Assembly: GCF_000027005.1 (NCBI RefSeq) | Contig: NC_012966.1 | Location: 868,001 to 932,000, forward strand | Direction of reading: 5' to 3' | Length of the DNA: 64,000 nucleotides | DNA from: Komagataella phaffii GS115 | Taxonomy: Eukaryota > Ascomycota > Pichiomycetes > Pichiales > Pichiaceae | Part shown: piece after piece, positions 10,546-19,813 of the stretch | How the letters are laid out: the number at the start of each line of letters is the position of its first letter | Numbering within the stretch: position 1 is the first letter of the stretch | Notes under the pieces: model-generated | Database searches by the model: none | Told to the model about the DNA's origin: nothing | The model's input: only the letters and a program-made list of their open reading frames with translations | Made by a program: the position numbers and the translations under genes

Positions 10546-11199
10546 CTAAATATCATTGACCTCTTCTATATCGGAATTGCTATCAATTATTTCATCGACC
10601 AGTTCGTTTTCAGTGACTTTTTTATGTGTCTCCTTTGGGGATTCTTTGGCAGATTTCCTCTTCTTCTTCTTTTTCTTCTCTTCTTTTCGTTCCATGTACA
10701 TCTTGAATGCATTACCGTCAATAAACTCCTCAACCCAACCTTCAATCAAAGCGCCTAAAGAAAGTAGAGCAGTGCAATCCATGCTTTGCTGTAAGTTATT
10801 CCACCCTGTTTCAAGACGTTGGTTGCGGATTAGCTTCAAAGTCTCATATACATCATTTTCCATGTTCAATAGCTCAATCGGTTTCTTGGTGCTCACCACG
10901 TGAGCCGTGTAATAATGAAGGGCCTTTAAAAGATCTGAGTCTGGTAATTGAGAAGAGGGAGCAAAGCTATCACGATCTTTTATTGGGATAGGTACTTGGA
11001 ATTTCACATTTTCAGCCAACACTTCGTCTGGCGGGGCCGCTGTCCTCACTCTTACAGTCTTCACGTCGTCCTTCCATGGATCATCAGGGGCGATTGTGTC
11101 TGGCTCTCCCGGGTCATGCTTCTCGTACTTCCGTTTTGTGTATTTCCCATCCACTGCATCATACACATTGGCCCGTTGGTATTTGGCTCTCCCTGACAT
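10546..11199 (-). CDS. RRN10: RRN10, subunit of the Pol I upstream activation factor
   Basis: Rrn10 is part of UAF (with Rrn5, Rrn9, Uaf30 and histones H3/H4), which binds the rDNA promoter upstream element and drives RNA polymerase I initiation. The core matches the family: DEVLAENVKFQVPIP, then PDSDLLKALHYYTAHVVS, and ALLSLGALIEGWVEEFI. The 217-residue protein is longer than S. cerevisiae Rrn10 (145), with an N-terminal basic extension and a C-terminal Lys-rich then acidic tail (KKKKKKRK, later SNSDIEEVNDI). The start ATG is clear and faces the zinc-knuckle gene across about 147 bases. The family assignment rests on recalled motifs and is fairly strong. Confidence 0.8.
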   Translation of the reverse strand: MSGRAKYQRANVYDAVDGKYTKRKYEKHDPGEPDTIAPDDPWKDDVKTVRVRTAAPPDEVLAENVKFQVPIPIKDRDSFAPSSQLPDSDLLKALHYYTAHVVSTKKPIELLNMENDVYETLKLIRNQRLETGWNNLQQSMDCTALLSLGALIEGWVEEFIDGNAFKMYMERKEEKKKKKKRKSAKESPKETHKKVTENELVDEIIDSNSDIEEVNDI

Positions 11200-11346
11200 A
11201 TGGACCGGATGTAATGACGATGGGGAGTAAAATGCGGAGCCAACTAACTGAGCTTAACGTTTTTGAAGAGATACGGTGGTGATTATATAATCATACTTTT
11301 TTTTACCTGCCTCACTAGCTGACCATCTACTATAGGGACACCAGAG

Positions 11347-11808
11347 ATGAGCCAAGATATGAACTATGTAGCCCGGGCGAATCAAACAGTGTCGGAGCTA
11401 GCAGCCAAAGTCAGGGAAAAGAATCTTCAGTTGGAACAATTAGAACACTCGTACAAAAATAAGATACGAGCATTGGATGAGTATTTCAAAGAATTGCAGA
11501 AGAATTATCCTCTCCCCATCAACGCTCAAAAAGATAGTTTACCATCTTTAGAGGACTTGGTACCTCCAAAATGCAATCATTGTAATGAAATCATTGAAAT
11601 GGACAATTATTTTCTCATTCCCAAAGGATACAAAGCTGAAGAACCAGACTCCCCCATAGATACACCGTCTGGTGTGACATCTCAACCAATTCACAGTACA
11701 GCAACGAGACCGCATAAGAAGAACAAGAAGGTATCATGTTCATTTTGTAAAGAACTAGGTCATAGCAGAAGAGATTGTCCCATTAAACTTAGTCAACAGA
11801 TATCCTAA
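11347..11808 (+). CDS. Small coiled-coil protein with a CCHC zinc knuckle, unidentified
   Basis: 153 residues from a clean ATG. The N-terminal half is a heptad-like helix (about 10-55, SELAAKVREKNLQLEQLEHSY). A CNHC pair sits near 78-81, followed by a Ser/Pro linker, a basic KKNKKVS stretch and a CCHC knuckle (CSFCKELGHSRRDC; C-x2-C-x4-H-x4-C). CCHC knuckles usually bind single-stranded RNA or DNA. Its neighbours RRN10 and LSM2 are RNA-related, but that is only context. Not part of a retroelement: there is no gag or pol nearby. Function unknown. Confidence 0.8.
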   Translation: MSQDMNYVARANQTVSELAAKVREKNLQLEQLEHSYKNKIRALDEYFKELQKNYPLPINAQKDSLPSLEDLVPPKCNHCNEIIEMDNYFLIPKGYKAEEPDSPIDTPSGVTSQPIHSTATRPHKKNKKVSCSFCKELGHSRRDCPIKLSQQIS

Positions 11809-11824
11809 TAATACAGTGCATTAA

Positions 11825-12295
11825 TTATTTACCTATTTGATTCCCTGAACTGGCCATAGCCTCTAAACCACCGTTAGTAAACGCTTCGCATCAACATAAA
11901 AAATTGAAAATTCGACATACCTCTTCTGGATGCATCCTGTAACAAATTGGTATCTACTGATGATGGGTCAATGTGTATGTACCTAATACCAGAACCTCTG
12001 ATAAACAGACTCTTCACACCGAACAGATGAGGAAATTCGTTATCTTCATCACTGATATATTGTATATTATCCAACTTTAGATTCAGATATTGGTCAACAG
12101 ACTTTAAGGTTCCCGTTATCTCAACATTATTCTTGAACTATGACATTGTTAGAAAAGAGTTTAAACGGAGGTAAACGAGCGAAAAAACTTACTTCCACGG
12201 TAATCTAAATAGTTAGCGATGACATCCCATACTTTAAAGTCAAATGAACTTACCTGTTGATCAGTTAGGGTCTTGAATAGGGAGAAGAACAACAT
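11825..12295 (-). CDS. LSM2: LSM2, Sm-like protein of U6 snRNP and decay complexes (four exons)
   Basis: Exons 12254-12295, 12193-12204, 11921-12137 and 11825-11862 join in frame to 102 residues. Lsm2 is shared by the nuclear Lsm2-8 ring (U6 snRNA 3' end) and the cytoplasmic Lsm1-7 ring (mRNA decay). The start MLFFSLFKTLTDQ, Sm1 (KSVDQYLNLKLDN) and Sm2 (FIRGSGIRYI) motifs are seen, and the end DASRREAMASSG fits the family's DATRR tail. The three introns of 49, 55 and 58 nt have donors GTAAGT, GTAAGT and GTATGT, TAG acceptors and CTAAC branch points (TACTAAC in the last). Exon 2 is only 12 nt (ITVE), and its residues are needed to align with other Lsm2 proteins. Converges on the zinc-knuckle gene. 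Confidence 0.93.
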
Positions 12296-12482
12296 GATTT
12301 ATAGATTTCAAAGGAATCCAGATGTTCTTGGACAGAGATACTCTGAACGTATACATATTGCGCGCTACACGACAAAAAACTGCAATCCGGCATCTTCTCG
12401 TATGACGATCCATAGTAAAATAATAGATGAAGTAAATACAGGGGACTTTTAATATATACAAGATTGACCCTGGAAATGTTCT

Positions 12483-14006
12483 TTAATTCAAAGGTTTAGA
12501 AGCACCCTTAGCACCCGTTTTGGACAATTGCTGTAATGACCGTTTTAGTAGAGCAATATTTGCCACATTCGGTCTTCGCAACTGCTGAAACAATACCAGT
12601 ATACCAGTTAGGAGCCCTAAAGCACCAGCTTGGTGGGCAGTAGCTAGTTCAATAGGGACCAAATAAATAAGAGTTGTGATTCCGAGGGCAGCCTGTATAG
12701 TCACCAGTCCCATACAGGCGTTTAGAGTTCTGTAGGCATTCTTTGGAATGATGGGTCTCAGCCGATGACTGTACATGTGAACTGCAAATACAGAAAAAAA
12801 TGTTGTAACAGCTAAGATTCTGTGGTTTAGCTGAACAGTAGTTGGATTTTCCAACATGTTTCTCCAAAACAAATCTGATTGGTCGGCTTTTCTAGCAAAT
12901 ACTGGCGACATTAACTCATTTGAAGATGGAATGATGTCATCTCCCATATGTGGGAAAGTATTGTATATAAGACCAGCATCCAAGCCGGCAACCAGACCAC
13001 CAGACATGGCAGTTATAAACACCAGGCCTAATAGAACTGAAGAGAGTCTCTTGAAAGTTTTCAATTTTGGAGACGCAATTTGCTTGAAAATTTGAACATA
13101 CGCTTCAGGCTGTTTCATGATCTTATAGTTCTTCAAAACTTGAAGCCCTGTGTAAATCATGTAACAGTAAATAACAAATGCAGTTCCAAGATGGGTAGTT
13201 AAGCGATATGGAGACACAGTTGGTTTGGAGTTACGTTCAGCCAATTGCTGTTTGTCCAATCCGGAATACACCATCCACCAGCCGATGAAACCTTGGAATC
13301 CTATCATAGAGCATATTGCAAGCAGTTTCAATGCAACATCTTTGGAACACTTTCGACGGGCAATGAAGTAAAACGTGGGAAGAACAAACGACAGGCCGAT
13401 GACCCTTCCCAACAATCTATGTCCCCATTCCATGGAAAATATAAACTTGAACTCTTCCAATGTTATGTGAGAATTTAGTTCCTGAAACTCAGGGCTTTGT
13501 TTGTATTTTTCAAATTCCAACTTCCAGTCTTCCTCAGTCAGTGGGGGAACCGAACCAGTGATAGGTTTCCACTCCGTTATGGAAAGACCGGATTCGGTCA
13601 GTCTAGTCAACCCACCAACGACAACAATAGCAAATACCAGAATGGAGGTACCGATACATACGTAGCCAACACTTTTATGGGAATTAATAGGCCATTTGGA
13701 ACTAGTTTTTGCAGACTGGGCTTTGGCAACCTGAAAACCTTGGTTCAACGCAGCACTTTGACTTTGAAATCGGGATGGAAGGGTGTGAAACCTTCTGACT
13801 CCTCTGTTACCGCGGTGATCGGCGAGCAACTTCTTTTGGCTGAAGAGAAACTGGTCTACGGGTTTCTTGGAAGTTGATGCAGTGGGAAGAATTTTACTTC
13901 TCTTGGAAGCACCCAAGTTGAGTGAAATCTGAGATAAATATGGTTTGCATGTGCTCAACAGGGAAGTATTCTTCAAGAAGAAAAAACGGGTCTTTGATAA
14001 AGACAT
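12483..14006 (-). CDS. COX15: COX15, mitochondrial heme A synthase
   Basis: Inner-membrane enzyme that oxidises heme O to heme A for cytochrome c oxidase, together with Cox10 and ferredoxin/Yah1. The 507 residues begin with a basic, Ser-rich presequence (MSLSKTRFFFLKN). A basic region follows, then a first membrane segment (YVCIGTSILVFAIVVVGGLT) with the family's TRLTESGLSITEWKPI. Conserved histidine segments EWGHRLLGR, TTHLGTAF, NHRILAV and AHQAGALG are all present, so the two heme sites look intact. The ATG at 14006 is clear. A single CCAAT (14276-14280) lies about 270 bases upstream, a possible Hap-complex site, though one pentamer is weak evidence. Confidence 0.96.
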   Translation of the reverse strand: MSLSKTRFFFLKNTSLLSTCKPYLSQISLNLGASKRSKILPTASTSKKPVDQFLFSQKKLLADHRGNRGVRRFHTLPSRFQSQSAALNQGFQVAKAQSAKTSSKWPINSHKSVGYVCIGTSILVFAIVVVGGLTRLTESGLSITEWKPITGSVPPLTEEDWKLEFEKYKQSPEFQELNSHITLEEFKFIFSMEWGHRLLGRVIGLSFVLPTFYFIARRKCSKDVALKLLAICSMIGFQGFIGWWMVYSGLDKQQLAERNSKPTVSPYRLTTHLGTAFVIYCYMIYTGLQVLKNYKIMKQPEAYVQIFKQIASPKLKTFKRLSSVLLGLVFITAMSGGLVAGLDAGLIYNTFPHMGDDIIPSSNELMSPVFARKADQSDLFWRNMLENPTTVQLNHRILAVTTFFSVFAVHMYSHRLRPIIPKNAYRTLNACMGLVTIQAALGITTLIYLVPIELATAHQAGALGLLTGILVLFQQLRRPNVANIALLKRSLQQLSKTGAKGASKPLN

Positions 14007-14768
14007 CTTGTCTTGTTAACGAAGCAAAACTGCAAGCGTGAATTTGTATGATGACAAAATGGGATGATCTCGCTTTCAGCTTCTTTTTTTTTTTCATCCA
14101 GTAGTTTCACGAGCCAGTAGCGAAATGATAAGAGGTAACGGTTCCAGCAGTACTTCGAGTACACCATGAGTGAACAAGATCTGAGTTACGTATCTAGCTC
14201 AATGTCTATGCAAATTTGTCCATTGCTCTTACTTAAGTGCTATTAGGCTGTGCACTAGATAAAACGAGAGGCTATCCAATTCTTTGTGGATTACGTAATG
14301 ACCATCAATGTCCAAGTAGAAGATAACGACTTGAGGTCACAGTCCAAAGTGAAATTTGCTACGTCCACTGCGTATGTGGATACGAAGCATTCTTGGCAAA
14401 TTATTTGGGTAGGGAATAGAACTACGTTCTACTGAAATTAACGATGCTTTCGATTAACCCCTACATTTTCATTCTATGTACCTTAACACTGCATAGATGC
14501 ATATAACGGTCCCGTCGCCAAGACCCACCCAAACTAGACTCAGAATTGATTGTATTCTACAACACATTCTGAAACTAGATAACGAGCTGCAGTATTTCTG
14601 ATGGTTCAATCACGGATAAGCTGCGAACACCAAAATAAGGACTTCTCAAATCACCAGAAAAACCGTTAGAAAAGTCCAAATAAGTGTACAAGTTGTACAG
14701 AAGAAACCATGGAATTTTGATCCATACGAGTGAGCAAACACCCATCATATGGTATGAATATAAGTCCA
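14007..14768. other. Intergenic: COX15 promoter side and BMT terminator side
   Basis: 762 bases between two genes on the minus strand. It holds a T-rich run at about 14084-14094 and one CCAAT at 14276-14280. There is no RNA gene and no open frame with family features; a 64-codon frame at 14575-14769 has no recognisable content. It must contain the COX15 promoter and the 3' end of the upstream BMT gene. Confidence 0.6.
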
Positions 14769-16703
14769 CTACTGTCTTATTTTTAGATCCTTTTTGTCAT
14801 TTGCCTTTTTTTCAGCCTCCTTCTTTTCCGCCTCCTTCCTTTGTTTCTCCGCTATTTTCCTGACTCTCTCCTTTCTTTCTTCTTCTTCCCTTTGCTTCTC
14901 TTTTGGATCTATCTCTTTATTCCTCTGGCCTTTTTCAAGTTTTTCTGTGATTTCCTCAAGTTTCTTTTTCATTTCTTGCAGCTTTTTTCTCTCCGCTTCT
15001 TCTTTCTCTTTCTCCTTTCGTTCCTTTTCTTCAATCTTCTTCTTCTCCTCTTCAATCCTCTTTTTCTCTTCTTCTTCTTTTTCTTTCTTTTTCTTTTTTT
15101 CTTCTTCCTCTTTCTCCTTCTTCTTTCTCTCCTCAGCGACCCTCCTTCTTCGTTCTGCCTCCCCACGAGTAAGCCCATATTCTTTACAATAACCTTTGGC
15201 AGCATCTAGTGCACATGATTGTACTTTTATAAAATTGTTTACCGTGGTTTTGTTGTCAAAATGTAAGTCACTCAGGATACGCTGGAAATTATGTTCATCC
15301 TCTGCTTCTGGACCTTGATAGCCATCCAGTTCAGATAGATAGTTATACAGCCCTCTGATATGAATCACAGAGGTACTCTTGTCCGCCTCACTGAATGACA
15401 ATGTCAAGATATCGTCTCCATTGCTATCTACGACTTCCCAGTTATCAATGCTATTTGGGATTAAAACGGAATGGTCCGCACTGCATGGTAATCCGTTTCC
15501 TGAATACGGTAAAACCTCCAGACCAAAATCAAGAGAGGTGGACAAGAGTTCAACAAAGAAATTTGAACCTTCTCTGACAAAGAGCATCAGCATTGGTCTG
15601 TATGTCGTCCTGGAGCAACCACAATTTGCAATTCTCGTTCTGGGGAATGAAACCCAGATCTCTTTGTCCTTCGCCATCGGAATTGCCTGAGGAAGATTGA
15701 TCATAGGTGTGGCACCACGCAACTCAGACGACATGGAGTCAACTTTCGGTATCTCAAACACAATATCACATGAGCCGTCATCAAGACTGCATTTGAGTAC
15801 TCTCAGAGGGTTGAAAGAGTAAACAAAATGAACTGCCTCCTGATTGTCTTTTAAGAAAAATGGGACCCAGTTCTTTTCATACCTGGGCATCTCATAGTCT
15901 TTAATGTCGTACATGACTGTTTTGAACTGGTCAAATGGAGAAATGGTAAAAATTCTCCTACGTTTGTTATCTTGAGTTAGGGAGTTGAACATCACCAAAG
16001 GATCAGGTCCAAAACGGCCCTTTCTCAAAACAACTCTAGGATCTTCTGCCCCACGAAACTTCTTACCTTTGACAAAATTGGTTGCAATAGGAAGAACTTG
16101 TGGAAACGTGTTGTGCTGGACCTTCCCAGTATTTGGGTTCAGGATGTCCAAGAAATGGCCATTTAACTCGTTCCAGTTTTTGTCATATATCTGAGCAACT
16201 ATGATAGATGTTACTGGAGAGTTCGCCTTTCCTTCAGCCGAAAAGATGACTCGTCTAACCAGGTAATGCACATCGTGTTCGGGCAGAAAGACTGAACTAC
16301 CATAAAACGTAAACCAGTGTTTTTCAACCTTTTGTTTTACAGTCAAGGCTTTATCTTCTAAGTCTTTTATGGCGGAGTAAACGTCAATGTCCAAAATCTG
16401 AGCTCTTATGAACTCCAAATCGCAAGCTAAGTCATGCTTTGGGGTGACTTTCAACAATCCATGATAAGACAAATCCGTACATCCTAGCACTGGAGCATTG
16501 TCGTAGATGTTGGTGACATAGGAGTCGACCTCCATGTCGTTGAAGCTTCCCAATGATAGCAGATCATCATAGGCAGAATCCTTGCCTCCGTTTAGGGAGA
16601 TTCCGCCAAGATTATTATCATTCCAAGTAAGGAGGACTCCGATCCAAATCACAGACAAAACACTGGCAATACAGAGCAGCAGGAAGTTGAGTCGTGTTCT
16701 CAT
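14769..16703 (-). CDS. BMT: Beta-1,2-mannosyltransferase with Lys/Glu-rich helical tail
   Basis: A Golgi type II membrane glycosyltransferase of the BMT (AMR/WRY) family, which adds beta-1,2-mannose to mannan or phosphomannan side chains in Komagataella and Candida. Seen: a short cytosolic MRTRLN, a signal anchor at about 7-26, then the catalytic region with [35 protein letters not shown] and [16 protein letters not shown] (about 360-375). From about residue 515 to the end (644) the protein is nearly all Lys, Glu and Arg with an E4K4-like pattern, predicted to be a single helix or coiled coil. The K. phaffii paralogue number (BMT1-4) cannot be fixed from sequence alone. Tandem with the next BMT gene. 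Confidence 0.93.
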   Translation of the reverse strand: MRTRLNFLLLCIASVLSVIWIGVLLTWNDNNLGGISLNGGKDSAYDDLLSLGSFNDMEVDSYVTNIYDNAPVLGCTDLSYHGLLKVTPKHDLACDLEFIRAQILDIDVYSAIKDLEDKALTVKQKVEKHWFTFYGSSVFLPEHDVHYLVRRVIFSAEGKANSPVTSIIVAQIYDKNWNELNGHFLDILNPNTGKVQHNTFPQVLPIATNFVKGKKFRGAEDPRVVLRKGRFGPDPLVMFNSLTQDNKRRRIFTISPFDQFKTVMYDIKDYEMPRYEKNWVPFFLKDNQEAVHFVYSFNPLRVLKCSLDDGSCDIVFEIPKVDSMSSELRGATPMINLPQAIPMAKDKEIWVSFPRTRIANCGCSRTTYRPMLMLFVREGSNFFVELLSTSLDFGLEVLPYSGNGLPCSADHSVLIPNSIDNWEVVDSNGDDILTLSFSEADKSTSVIHIRGLYNYLSELDGYQGPEAEDEHNFQRILSDLHFDNKTTVNNFIKVQSCALDAAKGYCKEYGLTRGEAERRRRVAEERKKKEKEEEEKKKKKEKEEEEKKRIEEEKKKIEEKERKEKEKEEAERKKLQEMKKKLEEITEKLEKGQRNKEIDPKEKQREEEERKERVRKIAEKQRKEAEKKEAEKKANDKKDLKIRQ

Positions 16704-17281
16704 CCAACAGTATCAGGCACGGTATAGAAGCGGAGATGAAATAGACCAACCTTGCTTGAGGCTAAGGGAAAACAACCAAGAAAAAAGGCGCCTGATAAAT
16801 TGGGCCCTCAAAAACAATACACCAAGGCGCACAGGCACCTGCATTCAATTGCGACACACTTTCTCGTTTAAGCGGAAAGAGGAAGGTTTCATTCCGTTGT
16901 AGGGAAGTAGCCACATAAGTGCACAGCATACCGTGTTGTGCCTCGGCAATTTGTTGGTACGGTCCTATACAATCTTATGAAGCCTCCTGCTACGCTCAGA
17001 AATGCCAAATTGCTCTCTGAGACAATAAATCCGCGTAGTTTTGAAATTTGTAGTGAAAATCTAGGCCCGCTCGCAGGCGAGATTGACATTAGTAGCTGCA
17101 TAGGGCTGAAGCATACTGTGCTTGCATCACATAATCTTGGAATTACATTCATTTATTAGACAAAAATTTAAATTAAGTTATTTTGTGGAGCCCAAACTTT
17201 TTGAGTTTTTGTTTTTATTTATAACTGTGAATTCTACGACAATATTACCGTTTTCAGGCCATTACGGTAACTCTAGCTTTT
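16704..17281. other. Intergenic between tandem BMT genes
   Basis: 578 bases holding the promoter of the downstream BMT gene and the AT-rich 3' flank of the upstream one (about 17150-17230). No TATA element close to the ATG at 16703, no RNA gene and no credible open frame was seen. Confidence 0.55.
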
Positions 17282-19240
17282 TTAACTTCTTTCTTCTTCC
17301 TGCAATTGATACAGTTTCTTCTTTGCCTCTAACTTTTCAGCCTCCTCCTGCTCCTTTGCAAGTTTCTCCACTATTATCTTCTTCTTTGCTTCATTCTCCT
17401 TTGCTTCCTTTTCCTTTGCCGCTTTTTCCTCTGCTTCCTTCTCCTTTGCTTCCTGCTGTGCTTTCTTCTCCTGTTCGGCTTCCTCTTTTTCTCTCTCCTT
17501 CTGTGCAATGGCTTCCTGTGCCTTTCTTACAGCTTCTTCCATTTCAGCTTTCTCAGCTTCCAGCTTCTCCTTGGCTTCTTTCTCTTTTTTCTCCTTTTCC
17601 TTCCTTTCATTCTCCATCTGTTTTGCATATCTGGCAGGCTCACCACGGGTCTCCCCGTACTTCTTGCAGTAGTCCCTACTCGAAAAAATAGCACATTCAG
17701 CAGCCTTGACTGAGTTCAACAGAGTGGTGTCACTTTTAAAATGATTTGTAGACAGCACATTCTTGAAAGAGTGACTATCATGTATAGGTCCCTCACCGTT
17801 TAGCACTAGCAAGTAATCTAACAATCCCTTTACATGAACAACCACCGTGTTTCTGTCTGCCTCACTCAAGGTCAGAGTCAAGATATCAGACTTTCCTCCT
17901 TGCTTCTTGCTTACATCCCAGCTGTCAATACCATTGGGGATCAACACTGAAATCGATCCAGAACATGACTCTCCCTTTGCATCGTATGATAATACGTCAA
18001 TGTGAAAGTCAATGGAACTGGAAATCAATTCTGTGTAGAATTTATTGCCCTCCTTGACAAAAAGCGTCAATACTGGTCGATAGGTTGTTCTTGAACATCC
18101 ACAGTCTCGTAGTCTAGTTCTGGGGAAAGCAACCCAGACCTCCTTACCTTTAGGAAGCGAAAGGTGAACAGGTAGTTTCACCATAGGTGTGGCACCTCGC
18201 AACTCTGAGCCAAAACGGCCTTCCTCTGGACTTTCGTAGATCATACGACAGGCTCCTGTGTCCAAGCTGCATTTTATAACTTTCAAAGGATTGAAAGAGT
18301 ACACAAAGTGCACATATCCAGTGCTGTATTTGGAAACTTCAACATCGTCCAAGAAAAATGGGGACCAATTCTTTTCTGAATTTGGTCTTTCCTTATCTTC
18401 AATATCAAGAAGATTTACTTTGTCGGACCGAAAAGGAGAAGTCACAAACATTCCACGCTTACCGTCACACAAAGAGGACTGCAAGTTAAATAGCACAATG
18501 GGTTCTGATACGCCTGTCTTTGAAGGCTTGAGGAAAACTCTAGGATCCTCCGTACCTTTCCATTTATCATCAACGCTCCACTCAATGGGGACGTGTATGA
18601 GCTGAGGGAATGTTTGGGGCGTGACATTGCCTGTGGCTGGGTTCACTATCTCCAGCGTATGAGGCGTTAACTCATTCCAGTCTTTATCGTAAAGTTGGGC
18701 AACTAAAAGCGAGATCACCGGCGTGTCTGCTCTTCCCACCTTGCTGAACAAAACACGACGAACAAGATAGTGGACTTCGTGTTCGGGAAGATAGACAGAA
18801 CTTCCATAGAAGGTAAACCAGTGCTTTTTTATTCTCTGTTCCTCTGTGATGTCCTGAGCCTCCAAATCGGCCAGTACTCCGTATTCCTCGGATGAAAAAA
18901 TTTTCCTCCTGATATAGGCCATATCGCAGTCCAGTTCCTTCTTCTTACTAGTCTTGACTAGCCCTTTATAAGCTAAGCTGTCACACGTCACGGAAATTCT
19001 ACCATTAGTATCCGAAAGGAACGAATCAACGTTTATGTCCGTGAACTGAAGCGAATCCAAATATGATTCATTGAAAACTGTGGGCACCACTGCAGGTTCC
19101 CAGGAGGGTGAACCTATCACGGTGCTAGGAGTGAACTTGTAGCCCAAAAATACAAACAGGTTCAAAAGAACCAAGGTTATAGCAACCTGACCGAGTCTTC
19201 TCATGCTATAAAATTTCAACCACTGAAACAGATCGACCAT
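17282..19240 (-). CDS. BMT: Beta-1,2-mannosyltransferase, second tandem copy with charged tail
   Basis: 652 residues, same architecture as its tandem neighbour: a short N-terminus with an internal Met (MRRLGQ), a signal anchor about 15-34, and a catalytic region with [35 protein letters not shown] and [16 protein letters not shown] (about 378). Conserved cysteines (CDSLAYKG, CDMAYI, YCKKYGETRGEPA) are shared. The C-terminal 120 residues are Glu/Lys/Ala-rich, with more alanine (EKAEMEEAVRKAQEAIAQ) than in the neighbour, so the tail is diverging while its helical character persists. It is clearly a duplicate of 14769-16703. Acceptor specificity (initiation, elongation or capping of beta-mannose) cannot be read from sequence. 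Confidence 0.93.
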   Translation of the reverse strand: MVDLFQWLKFYSMRRLGQVAITLVLLNLFVFLGYKFTPSTVIGSPSWEPAVVPTVFNESYLDSLQFTDINVDSFLSDTNGRISVTCDSLAYKGLVKTSKKKELDCDMAYIRRKIFSSEEYGVLADLEAQDITEEQRIKKHWFTFYGSSVYLPEHEVHYLVRRVLFSKVGRADTPVISLLVAQLYDKDWNELTPHTLEIVNPATGNVTPQTFPQLIHVPIEWSVDDKWKGTEDPRVFLKPSKTGVSEPIVLFNLQSSLCDGKRGMFVTSPFRSDKVNLLDIEDKERPNSEKNWSPFFLDDVEVSKYSTGYVHFVYSFNPLKVIKCSLDTGACRMIYESPEEGRFGSELRGATPMVKLPVHLSLPKGKEVWVAFPRTRLRDCGCSRTTYRPVLTLFVKEGNKFYTELISSSIDFHIDVLSYDAKGESCSGSISVLIPNGIDSWDVSKKQGGKSDILTLTLSEADRNTVVVHVKGLLDYLLVLNGEGPIHDSHSFKNVLSTNHFKSDTTLLNSVKAAECAIFSSRDYCKKYGETRGEPARYAKQMENERKEKEKKEKEAKEKLEAEKAEMEEAVRKAQEAIAQKEREKEEAEQEKKAQQEAKEKEAEEKAAKEKEAKENEAKKKIIVEKLAKEQEEAEKLEAKKKLYQLQEEERS

Positions 19241-19813
19241 AAAAAGGAGAGTTAGATACAGTGATGTATCAATGAACCAAGCTCAATGATATGTACGTTC
19301 CCAAGAGATAGGACGGTGGTGTTTTAGGATGAAAGAATAACAATCTCAAAATTTGAAAGGTTGTGGTCTTAGCAAGGTGTGTTTTTGTTCTTTATTTTTC
19401 TCGCCTTGCATGCATCGATAAGTGCTGCTGCGCCTGAATTTTATTTCTGCGCCCAGCCATACGTGAGTGCCAACCCTCAACTAGAGTCCCCCTAACCGAA
19501 CTCTTAAGATTCACGAATGGTACAAGATATAGAGATAAGCTGTCCTGTATTCACTTTATCTCGGATCCTAAAAAAAAATGTGAGCCTTGCAACACTGTCT
19601 TTATGACAGCAGTAATCGAATAATTTGCCTGGGCGAAAAATGGCCATTCGTTTTCCATTTTTGGCAGCTTGCATATAAAACACCTCGCCTCAGGAAAGCA
19701 CGTGGTCAACATAAGTTTTTGTGAGATTGGAGATATCCGGAAATCTTAATTCAATAGTCGAGCTGCAGGAAACAATGCGAAGCTCGAAAACATCTAGTTG
19801 TGCAGAACGGCTC
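19241..19813. other. Intergenic: BMT promoter and EMP65-like 3' flank
   Basis: 573 bases. It includes an A-run (about 19570-19578) and AT-rich segments but no gene, tRNA or clear operator. A 92-codon minus-strand frame across 19690-19968 overlaps the EMP65-like 3' end in another frame and looks like chance. Confidence 0.55.

Noticed and set aside
11347..11808. CCHC knuckle as a retrotransposon gag remnant
   Set aside because: No LTR, protease or reverse transcriptase nearby, and the frame is intact and single-copy in the window.
14794..15209. Two plus-strand Ser/Phe-rich frames
   Set aside because: Mirror images of the Lys/Glu-rich BMT tail; composition arises from the pyrimidine tract.
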